From the NCBI RefSeq assembly GCF_020520425.1, contig NC_079492.1, forward strand, positions 140,248,361 through 140,312,360: 64,000 bases of DNA, written 5' to 3'. Shown here one piece after another: positions 11,334-21,150 of the stretch; the stretch's first letter is position 1, and every line of letters begins with the position of its first letter. The position numbers and the translations under genes were made by a program. The notes under the pieces are model-generated. The model saw nothing but the letters and a program-made list of their open reading frames with translations, made no database searches and had not been told where the DNA came from. The DNA is from Spinacia oleracea (taxonomy: Eukaryota > Streptophyta > Magnoliopsida > Caryophyllales > Amaranthaceae).

Positions 11334-11680
11334 AACGCGGAGTTCCTCATTCAAAATAGAGACAGGATCAGAAAATGCTCAACAGCAAGTTTCCAATAGT
11401 TCCAGGCAGTGGAGAATTCTGGATTAATCTCAAGAAGCTTTGCGCTGATTTCTACAGCTTCTTTGGCGTAACTGAAACCCATATTCAAAAAAGATATATA
11501 CATTAGATATCATAATTGTGTGTAAGAGAGAGAGGGAGACACACACACATAGAAAGATAAATACTTTAGATTGTGATGATAGTTGATAAATTGGGATTGA
11601 AGAGTGCGTTATTGAGCGGTTTTGGCAGCAGAAGCGGCTTCATCTTCGGGCTTTGAAGGGTTTCTAGGTTGTCCATGCAT
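11334..11680 (-). pseudogene. captured exons 1-2 of Rab geranylgeranyl transferase alpha subunit
   Basis: Exon 1 (about 11564-11680) begins [20 protein letters not shown], the start typical of plant RGTA1, and after an in-frame TAA continues RTLQSQFINYHH. Exon 2 (11334-11471) reads YAKEAVEISAKLLEINPE and WNYWKLAVEH, an alpha-prenyltransferase repeat; after a frame change it reads DPVSILNEELRVV before a GTAAGT donor. The intron between them keeps a TTTCAG acceptor. The copy is damaged by the stop and by a small internal deletion or frameshift, and lacks all later repeats. It is a Helitron passenger. Confidence 0.85.
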
Positions 11681-12090
11681 TTTTCCAACAATGTCACGCC
11701 AGCTGCAAATGGAGAAGGTTAATTGAAGATAAAATATGTGTTTGAAGGGTTTCACTGCAAATCATGACTCTAGCTCTATATTCATACAGAGTTCAGAAAT
11801 TCAATAATTCTCATAAAATAGTCGATCAGAATGGAGTCATACACTCAAACAAACATTGATACATCTATCTCAATCTCCAGTTAATATGCACAGATCAAAC
11901 ACAAAACAAACGGGACCGATGATAACTGTTTTCTTCCAGCAAAAATCAACAAAACCCGGAATTTGACTCACGAAAAATGAACATAGAATCATATAAAGCA
12001 TCAAAACAACAAATATTCCCAGAAATCAATCGATCCAGATAATAACTGTTGCAAACAATATTGAGTAATTTTTACAGTCATATATTGGAG

Positions 12091-12258
12091 TACTATTTCA
12101 ACCAAAATCAATACCAATATCTAGCCTTATATTGGAGTACTTTTGAATTTCATCAAAGCAAGTACTATTTCAACCAAAATCAATACCAATATCTAGCCTT
12201 ATATTGGAGTACTTTTGAATTTCATCAAAGCAAGTACTATTTCAACCAAAATCAACCA
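12091..12258. repeat. 72-bp tandem repeat, about 2.3 copies
   Basis: The unit starting TACTATTTCAACCAAAATCA recurs at 12091, 12163 and 12235, exactly 72 bp apart, and the first two units look identical. It lies inside the large Helitron. The 24-codon period keeps one frame open, which explains the spurious reading frame over it. Confidence 0.85.
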
Positions 12259-12339
12259 GCCAACTGTCAAATCCCATAAAAATAAAAATTCACAAATAGG
12301 TAAAATTAAATTAGTAAAAACAAATTAATAAAATTAAAT

Positions 12340-13860
12340 CAAATGAAACTCACCACTGATGTGCGATTTATGCTGCATCATACTTGAACTTCAGTTTGTT
12401 TGCATTTACAGTCTCCATAACATTGAAGTCTGGCATTGTCATTTAGTTGAGCTGGTATCTTTGAATAAGCTTCTTCTGCCACCCTCATTTAATGACACTG
12501 GCAGATTCCGTTCACACATGGACAATCCTCTAATTTGCAGTCATTGAGGCTGCTATACCGATCTGGCTTTGCTTCAGTTCCAGATTCTTTTGAAAGTGTT
12601 AAACCTGGTAAGACTCACAATGATGTATTAGATACTTTTAATAAATGCTAAATTATTAATTGTAGTGTCACATCTGTAGTTATGTAAATAGTGGGAAGAA
12701 GAATAAGCAATGCACTTCTGGTAAGGAAGGGATTGTGTTTTCTTTACCAAATGAAATAGCGAAGAGGATCACCAACAGAACTCAGACCGCCAAAGCGAAA
12801 GCTTTAGTCAAGCGAAAACTTTTGTGAACCAATTTCTTTTACAAAAATAAATAAATTAATGGATCTGTCACCCAAGTCACCGCATCATAAGCACAATTAT
12901 ACTTATGTCAACAATATAGTTATGGAGTCGGAGAGAAATATGTGAAGCATTAAGCAAAATCATACACTCCCAAAATTAATCAAAACAGAAGAGCAAAACC
13001 CATGTTAACAACAAACCTAAGTAGGTGATCTCTATGCCTCTATACCAAAAATAACAACTCACTCGTCAAAATGGTTTCTCGTCGCAATCCGGAAACCTCA
13101 ACCGCAAAATAGATGAGAACAATTACTCTTAAATTTTGAATTTATCCAGAAAAAAGCAACAAAAGCTAATAGTTTTAGGTACATGATCTCATTTAGCATC
13201 AAATCTTGGCGTTGCAAATTACATCAAAGATTTTAAACAAATAGAAAAACGATCGTCAAAAGTCGTAACTACAAAAACACAATGCACTAATATTTACCAA
13301 TTTACTTAAAACAAATTATCAATTGAAATCTCAACTTAATTATCCCGTGTAAGGAAGAAGCAGGTTCACTTATATCGACAAAAAAATAAAATTACAAAAA
13401 AAAAAAGTGTTTCAGTCCTTCGGAATTCGACTAAAATAAGGGAACACACACAAAAATCAACAAACCCACACTGATGCACCAGAAAACAGAGTAGGAGCAT
13501 AGAAATCATGGCAAAAAATCACCTATCCCAGTAACCCTTCATTCATTATGCACAAAGCGCAAATTACAAATTAATTAAGTACCCTTCAATTCCAAATAAA
13601 AGAACTTAAATTGAACCCTAAAAATCCAAATCCCCAAAATTTTAGAACACCCAAGTTCATAATTTTCAAAAGAAAAATCAAAAAGAACTTGAAACCTCAA
13701 AATTCCGACTTTTGGGGAAAATTTGAAATTTCCACCATATCTACATTAAAATCAAACAAATTAACCTCAAATCAAATTCAAAATTAAAAACTCTAGGAGT
13801 GATAAACAAATAATTCCATAAAATAACAACAACAAAATTCAAACAAAAATAAAAACCCTA
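12340..13860. other. interior of large Helitron without recognised gene
   Basis: About 1.5 kb between the SF3B14 and RGTA passengers. A GC-richer patch at 12360-12620 has exon-like features on the plus strand (TTTGCAG at about 12532-12539 and CTGGTAAG at about 12606), but no family was recognised from any frame. The remainder is AT-rich. Confidence 0.35.
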
Positions 13861-13944
13861 GGAGAGAGAAAGGTACCTTGAGGACATCATCGGTGTGCTA
13901 AGGAGCTCGATCTTATTCTTCAGGTGGTGATCTTCTGAGTATTT

Positions 13945-14019
13945 TTCACGAATTTGGCGAATTGATCCCTAATTCCCGAAAATGTCGTACATTTCTTCCC
14001 TGGTGATGTTGAAGTGCAT
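13945..14019 (-). pseudogene. captured piece of SF3B14/p14 RRM protein
   Basis: The minus strand reads [15 protein letters not shown], one stop, then GSIRQIR. This matches the RNP2 and first helix of the branch-site protein p14/SF3B14 (usual form [25 protein letters not shown]). Downstream codons to a donor at about 13877 do not continue the RRM and may come from another source. It is too short and broken to function; a passenger of the large Helitron. Confidence 0.75.
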
Positions 14020-14106
14020 ATCAGAGGAAGAATTAACCAAAATGCGTCAAGTGCAAAGGACCTAAAACCCTAAAACTAAGTTTAACCAAAGATCTAATCA
14101 AAATAC

Positions 14107-14299
14107 CTGAAGATTATGAAGCTTGATGTAGTTCCAAGTCGCTGAGGGTGGGAGAGACCAAAATACCTCTATTATTTTTGCAGAAAGGAGGCTTCGATCT
14201 TTTTGCAGCACCAGTAGCGGTCGTTGATGCGGTGGTGAAGGAATTTGCTGCCGCCAATAGAGCTCTGCATTTCCCTCCGATTGACCTCAGAGTCGCCAT
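14107..14299 (-). pseudogene. captured N-terminal exon of a SWIB/MDM2-domain protein
   Basis: Starts MATLRSIGGKCRALLAAANS, an organellar presequence-like N-terminus, then ILVSPTLSD, and after a frame change [10 protein letters not shown] before a CAG|GT donor at 14107. SPTLSxFLG and WxYIKxHNLQ are both characteristic of plant SWIB-domain proteins. The stretch that should link them is missing, so the fragment is internally deleted. It is the passenger nearest the Helitron 5' end. Confidence 0.8.
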
Positions 14300-14566
14300 T
14301 AAAGAGGGACGACGGCGAGGAAGTGTAACCTAGGAAGTCTAACCTAGAAACGAAGGTGAGAGGAGAGAGAAAAGTGAGAGGGAGAGAGAGAGAGGGGCAG
14401 GTGAGAGGAGAGAGATGGGATAAACGAAACCTCGCCCTAGAAACGAAGGCTCAGCAAGCCCCGATAAACAACCAATGAGGGGTATTTTCGTCTTTTTGCT
14501 TGGGGACACGAAAAGTTGAGTTACCAAAATACCCTCAGCTGTTCCTTTATATAATAGAGATTACTA

Positions 14567-15190
14567 CTAGTCTTATATGCACGTGATGCGTGCGAAATTA
14601 TTGAAAAAAATTCAAATTGTGTTGCTATAACTAATTAGGACAAATATTAAACATTAAAAAATCATTCGCAAAGTTCATATTTAAAAAGAATGAGACATAC
14701 ATTACGTCAATCTTGCAATCTAAATAGTGAAACAGTTTAATACTCATACCATTACATGACGAAAAATCTAAATCTTAGTACCAAAGTAAAGTAATAAAAC
14801 ATATAAAGTAGTGTCTTCCACTTTTTTCTCTTGCTCGCGATGTATTTGCTTAACCACATGCACTTCTCTGCCCAATCGATGTGCAACGCATAACTAACAT
14901 TATAAGAATGTTATGGATTAAAATCACTAATTGGTGAAGGTAACACCCACGAAAAAGCACTACCTCAATAAAGCCAAAAAAACCACCTAAAAGCTCCTTA
15001 AGAGACCCCAAGAGAGGCAGTCTTAAGGTCACATATCTCTTAAGTCCTTTTTTCGAGGAGTTTTCTTAGTTTAAAGTAAAAAAAAACCACTTGTCTAAGG
15101 AAATATGTATCTTTATCATTGTTTATTTTAATTTAAATAGAAAAAAAGGAATCGTTTTAGTGAGAAAAGAGGTATCTTATAGAATAGAGA
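14567..15190 (-). mobile_element. second, short Helitron placed end to end with the first
   Basis: Minus-strand 5' end TCTCTATTCTATAAGATACC at 15190 after an A; 3' end CTAG at 14567 followed by T, with the hairpin GCACGCATCACGTGC. It lies only 6 bp from the 5' end of the large Helitron and shares its termini. No coding capacity is seen in its 624 bp. Confidence 0.75.
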
Positions 15191-16663
15191 TTTTTGGAAT
15201 CTGTTATGTCAGAAATGTGGTTTCTTTGCTTATATTTTTTTTAAAAAAACAAAAAAGTGCACACGCGCCTATATCAATCTATTCACATTATTCATTTTGT
15301 TTTTGAATTTGGAATTCAATTTAGTGTCACATTATTGATAAATCTCAAATCCTAAATCACATTTCAATATTAGAAATTACATTGATGTACTAAATTACAT
15401 CAACTAAACAATCTATTAGAGTACATGAAAATGTTTCAAAAGTAAAATTAAAAATTATATCATACTCTGTATATTAGAGCAACAAAACATAATCACATCA
15501 CAAACTCTCACGCACAATTACAACACCACACATGCCCAAAACTACCAAAAAAGTTCTGAAATCGTTGCCGAAAGTCGATAATATCATCAGCGGTGGACGA
15601 TATATCGGTGGCTTCAATTTGGCATTAATTCATCCAATATTCTCCTTATCTTTGAATTTTTTTTTGTGAGAAAAAAACATAATTCACATTTAGATCAAAT
15701 GAACATTTCAAATTAAAATAAACTTCTTAATCCTCTCCAAAATTATAAAATCTACAATACACTAAGAAAATACTAAAACGTTGAATTGGATTAATTAAGG
15801 AAACCCGAAGGACGAAAAAAAAATGTTAAATAAACGTGTCAATGTGAGCAACAGGAAACAACTACATTCCCCATTCCTCCTAACTCAATTAATTTTTCTT
15901 TAACCAAGAAATGAAATTGAAATTGGAGCATGCTTCAAGAATGTCTTCAAGGCTTGAATTGTGAAGTAAATTTCAGCCTTGGTTAAAGACATTCTTGATG
16001 GCAAATTTAGCTTCTTTGTCGTGATGGATCGAGTTTTACCGTGCCTTATGGTGCTTTTTAAGGACTGCGGTACCGGGCCATCCATCTTTAACAATAATTA
16101 GTAACTACACGACTTTTACAAATTGCCTTAACAATAACTAGAAACATATCAGTAGACATTAGTTCTGTTCAATACACTTGTCGTTGGGTTCAATGGTTGT
16201 AGTTCATTTGGAAGGCTAACATTATTGGTTTCCATTCAATACCAATAGATACTTCATCTGTTCCGGAAATATCTCACCATTTATTTTTTACTCTATTCAC
16301 ACTAGGACTTTGGCTATTTTTTATGGTTCGTACGTAATGAAATTTTAGTCATGTGGGTCATGTTAGATTCGTATCGATATATATTTTCTAAATATTACAG
16401 AGTAACTTTTTATAACTTTTACTTGCACACAATTTGAAATATTAAGAGTCAAAATAATAGTTAAAAGAGTAAAAGTCAATCATGATGCGATATTTTCGTA
16501 ACGGAGAAAATATGAGAAATGGGAAACTCAAACAGATGGGGAAATGTTTGATGAAACCCAATTATTTGGCTGTCAACGTCAATTAAATCTCTCAGCTGGC
16601 AAATTGCACACACCTCAAGAAGGCAATAACCACAACAATAACACATTAACGCCGAAACAGATG
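15191..16663. other. intergenic, no gene seen
   Basis: About 1.5 kb of AT-rich DNA. Minus-strand frames near 15900-16094 show no recognisable domain. I see no clear transposon ends. Confidence 0.45.
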
Positions 16664-16671
16664 GCTGGGCC

Positions 16672-17559
16672 TAGAGCTGTCAAAAACTGACACGACCTGA
16701 AAATCCGACCTGAATCGACCGAATCCGTAACCGATCATGACCCGAAATTACGGTAAAATAGGTAACCCGAAATCCGACTTGTACCCGACCCGAAAAAACC
16801 AATAACCGATTTTAACCCGATTTTGTAACACCCGAACCCGAACCCGACCCGAAAATGACCGATAACCGAACTGACCCGACCGAACAATGACCCGAACCCG
16901 ATTCGATACCCGACCCGATGTCAACTCAAAACCGATTGTAACTCGATGAAACCTGCTATTGACCCGACTTGTGACAACCCGCTACCCGATTTACCCGAGT
17001 TATCAATGACACGACCAAATATTAACTACATTGATAAATCTATTTTAATTATTTATTGCTAGATATTGAAAAATTTAACTCTAAAATAAGTTAAACAAAA
17101 TTTTTTAGAATATAATATAATTAAAATGTATAGGTTAATTATCAGTTTATCACACCCGGGTTTGACCCGTCCTTGAGAGTGACCCGATCTGAATTCTATT
17201 TGATCTGATTATTATCCGATCCAAACTAAGACACGAACCCGAAAATAACTGTGTTGCAAACCGACTTAAACCCGACTCGATAAGACCCGAACCCGATATT
17301 ATCTGCTACAAACCGACTTAAACCCGACCCGATAAGACCCGAACCCGAAATCAAACCTGACCGAAATGTAACCCGACCCGAACCCGACCTGAACCCGGGA
17401 TAGGAAAAAACCAGATATGACCTGACCTGAAATCGACCCGACCGAACCCGAACTCAACCCGAATGAAATATTGACCCGACACGACCCGACCTGATCATGA
17501 CCCGAGACCCGAGATGACCCGACCCAAACCCGATCCGATAACCTGTTTTGACAGCTCTA
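16672..17559. mobile_element. non-autonomous hAT element built of ACCCGA repeats
   Basis: Terminal inverted repeats TAGAGCTGTCAAAA / TTTTGACAGCTCTA are flanked by an 8-bp duplication with one mismatch (GCTGGGCC 16664-16671, GCTGGGCT 17560-17567). Most of the body is a degenerate repetition of ACCCGA/GACCCG words with a small AT-rich centre. No transposase. Confidence 0.88.
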
Positions 17560-17567
17560 GCTGGGCT

Positions 17568-18376
17568 TGCATTGACAACGGTTGGGCCCTGATGAAAATT
17601 GGTACTTTCTCCCTTTTTTTCGAAAATTGGTACTTTCTCCTTTTTTTTCTTTACGTTTGACATTTTGTATATTTATTAACGATTAATTATTGTGTATTGA
17701 GATTTCTCAATTTTTAAAAAATTACGTTTATTTATAATGTTTTCACTCTTATTAAAATTCTGATATTGGGAAAATGAGAAAACTTTAATGTCCCAATAGA
17801 GTGTGAGATATTAAATACCCAATAAATTTAATTAATTGGTTAAAATAATCATTTGACACAAATTTTGATAGAATTTTAAAACATTTATGTGATAATGTAA
17901 AAGGAAATGTAAAGAACATTTTGAAACACCCAAAAAGAAAAACGTAAAAAACAAAAAGAAAGTGGGAGAGTATTATGTATAAATGGTCATATACCCAAAT
18001 CTCGTAGGGCCGTTAAATTGGATTATTAGTCAGTTACAGATCGGATATAATTGGACAATGTTTTTATGCGGTATTATTATGCTCATGTAGATTGAATATG
18101 TATTTTTTTTTCTTCCAATAACTTCTATTTTTGTTAGATATCAGTCAAATTGAGTCAGCTTTTTACTGCGCTGAAATCTCCACGCCATTTTCCCATTGTT
18201 TTGACAAAAATGTCACTCCATAAGTAGATGTTAATCTCCGGGTCACAAATCGTACACGTACGTTCTATTTATAGAGTACCTTTTGTACAGTCTCTTAAGA
18301 CACATATTTCAGTATTTGTGCACAATATTAGTTGTTGCGTTGCGACAATTTTTTTCCGTTTGAATGAATCATATGG
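17568..18376. other. intergenic, no gene seen
   Basis: About 0.8 kb AT-rich spacer between two hAT elements; a short duplication of GAAAATTGGTACTTTCTCC occurs at about 17595-17641. No coding frame. Confidence 0.45.
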
Positions 18377-18384
18377 ATAATACT

Positions 18385-19422
18385 TAGAGGTGTCAAATCG
18401 GATCAACGGATCGGGTTTGGATCGGACTCATCGGATTCGGGTTGAAACGGATCGGATTGGAACGGATTAATTTGGCTAACGGGTCGGATCGGATCGGATT
18501 GAAAACTTAACGGACCGGATCGGGTCGGATTTTTTATTCACGGATTCATATCGGATCGGGTTGTAAACGGGGCGGATTGTAGTCGGTTTGGGTCGGATCG
18601 GATCGGATTGGAATATGACGGATTGTTAACGGGTTTAGTCGGACTAGAACGGGTTCGGGTTCATGTCGGTCGGATTCATATCGGATCGGATTCATTTCGG
18701 GTCGGATTCATATCGGATCGGATTCATTTCGGATCGGATTCATATCGGATCGGATTAATCGGTAACAGACTAAAACGGGTTGGAATGAAACTAATTTAGC
18801 CTGGTTACATTGGATTCAGTTTTATATTGGTTCGGGTAATTATCGGATCGGGTTATTTGGTAGCGGGTTGGAATTTGGGTCAGTTCGGTTCCAAATTATA
18901 TATTATCATATCGATGACTTAATTAGGGGACGAAAATAATAACCAACTTTTAAAAGTAATTAATAAGAATTTAAGATCAGTAATATAAGTTATTGAATAT
19001 ATTATTATATCGATGGGTTGGAATTAGTTAGGATTAAACAGGTCACGGATTAAAAACGGATCGGATTAAACGGGTCACGGGTTGAAACGGTCGGATTAAA
19101 CGGGTCACAGATTAAAAACGGATCGGATTAAACGGATATTCCTCGGGTTGGAACGGATTCGGATTGAAACGGATCGGATCATAAACGGGTTTCAGATCGT
19201 TTCGGATCGGATTAAATGGATCCGGATTGTCACGGATCGGTCTGTTAACGGATTCGGATCTTAATCGGATCAATACTAACGGGTTGGGTCGGATTCGGGT
19301 TGAATATAATCGGATCGGATCGGATTTCGGATTTTAACTCGCGGGTTCTAAACGATTCGGATTCTAAACGGTCGGACAAATCCATCGGGTTCACTGGGTC
19401 GGATTGAGAATTGACACCCCTA
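18385..19422. mobile_element. non-autonomous hAT element built of CGGATCGG repeats
   Basis: Ends TAGAGGTGTCAA / TTGACACCCCTA (11 of 12 paired) are flanked by an exact 8-bp duplication ATAATACT (18377-18384 and 19423-19430). The body is dominated by CGGATCGGATT-type words with an AT-rich centre at about 18890-19010. The duplication includes the first two bases of the neighbouring mariner-like element, so this hAT copy inserted 2 bp inside that element. Confidence 0.9.
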
Positions 19423-19428
19423 ATAATA

Positions 19429-20937
19429 CTCCCTCCATTTCTAAATGTTGTATCCATTTGGAATCTTGGGGGGTTTTTAAGAAAAATAGAATCTTGGTTT
19501 GTATGGATATAAGTGTAATGATTGGGTGTAAGAGAAATGATTGTGTGATTGGAATAAAAGAAGGAGAGAGAAAACAATGGAGATATTTATTATTATTACT
19601 AAAACAAATCAGATTTACTCAAAGGATTTATATACCGGAAAATTCGAACTAAAATATGAACAAAAAATCGACCCAGAAATTTCGAACAAAAATCAACAAA
19701 AAAAAAACAAGAAATTTCGAACAAAAATCAACAACAAAAAAATATGAACAAAAAATCAACCCAGAAAATCAAGAAAAATCAACCCAGAAAATCAATTCGA
19801 ACAAAAATCAAGAAAAATCAACCCAGAAAATCAAGAAAAATCAATCCAGAAAAATCAACATAACTCAACCCAGAAATTCGAACAAAAATATCAACAAAAA
19901 ATCAAAAACTCAAGAACAAAAACCCAGAAAATTCGAAAACTCAAGAACAAAAACCCAGAAAATAATTCGAACATAAATATCAACAAAAAATCAAAAACCC
20001 AGAAAATTCAAAACCTCAAGAACAAAAACCCAGAAAAAATCGAAAATACAAGAACAAAAACCCAGAAAAATTCGAAAACTCAACCCAGAAAATTCGAAAA
20101 ATCAACCCGGAAAATCAACAACAAAAACCCAATCTAAATCGAACAAAAAAAAATCAACAATTCGATCCCAGAAATTCGAGAATTCGAACCCAAAAAACAA
20201 GAACGCGAACCCAGAAATTCAAACCCAGAAATTCAAACCCAAAAAACCCAAAACTCGAACCCAAATTCGAACCTAAAAAATCAACAAAATAAAATAAAAA
20301 TCAACAATTTTACCATGAATCCAAGATTTTGAAGATTTAGAGGTCAAATTCGACCATGAAAACTCTAGATCTAGAATTTTTATGGTCGAATTTCACCATC
20401 TAAAGCTTTAATATAGAGTTTTTTTTCCCGGAGATGGTGGTGGAGGCACAAAGGCGGCGGAGGTGTGGTGGTGGTGGTGAAGGCGGAGAGGTTTCGGGAG
20501 GAGAGATAGTGAAAAAATTGAGGGAGGAGATTGAGGTAGGAGAGAGAGTGAAAAAATTGAGGGAGGAGATTGAGGGAGGAGAATCGGAGATTGAGGGAGG
20601 AGAGAGAAAATGAAATCAGAAGAGGGGAGGGGAGGGAGGGACGTGAAATCAGGAGGGAGAGAGAGTGAAAATATGAGGGAGGAGAGAGAGTGAAAGTGAT
20701 GGGAAGGTAATATGAATTAAATAATTATTTTTGGGAAAATAAATTGATTAAATATTATGGGTGGGGAAAATTAGGTGGGAATATGGGTAGAATCTTTAGG
20801 TATTATGGTAATTAGATTGAAATGTAAGGGTATTTTAGGAAAAAATATATATCCAAAAATAGAAAAGATTCTAAGTGGATACAACATTATGAAACGACTA
20901 AAAAGGAAACGGATACAACAAAAAGAAACGGAGGGAG
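19429..20937. mobile_element. long non-autonomous mariner-like element
   Basis: Ends CTCCCTCCATTTCTAAATG and its counterpart ...AAAAGAAACGGAGGGAG are imperfect inverted repeats that both also carry GTTGTATCC; TA flanks both sides (19427-19428, 20938-20939). At 1.5 kb it is much longer than a usual Stowaway MITE. The left half (19630-20310) is a low-complexity array of AAATCAACCCAGAAAATTCG words, the right half (20420-20710) is GA-rich. No transposase frame. Confidence 0.75.
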
Positions 20938-21093
20938 TACATATTATAAATGTGGATGAATGATTTGAAAGTTGAAACTACTATATATTGTCTCAACTAG
21001 GCCAATAGTCTCAATACTTGATTGGTTTATTGCCGACATTGTGTCTATCTAAGGTTCAAATTTAGTTTTGACCTAAGTAATACTTCGTATTAG

Positions 21094-21103
21094 TTATATA
21101 TAT
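21094..21103 (+). promoter_or_regulatory. TATA box of UGT B
   Basis: TTATATATAT about 50 bp upstream of the ATG at 21151, in the position seen for the two paralogues. Confidence 0.5.
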
Positions 21104-21150
21104 TGCGGCTAAACTTCAAAGTAACATTAAACAGAAATTTGGCAATCAAG

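Larger units (their letters stand above)
9226..14560 (-). mobile_element. 5.3-kb non-autonomous Helitron carrying four host-gene fragments
   Basis: Minus-strand 5' end TCTCTATTATATAAAGG at 14560 after an A; 3' end CTAG at 9226 followed by T, preceded by the hairpin GCACGCATCGCGTGC (9238-9252). These are the structural hallmarks of Helitrons, which insert between A and T without target duplication. No Rep/helicase frame is visible. In the same orientation as the element it carries pieces of SWIB (14107-14299), SF3B14 (13945-14019), RGTA (11334-11680) and PP2C (10959-11225) genes, with some splice sites kept. Copies of the same termini occur at 1-89, 14567-15190, 45997 and 61542-61942. Confidence 0.85.

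Noticed and set aside
19541-19976. Lys/Asn/Gln-rich frames in the mariner-like element
   Set aside because: Low-complexity AAATCAACCCAGAAA array; no family resemblance.
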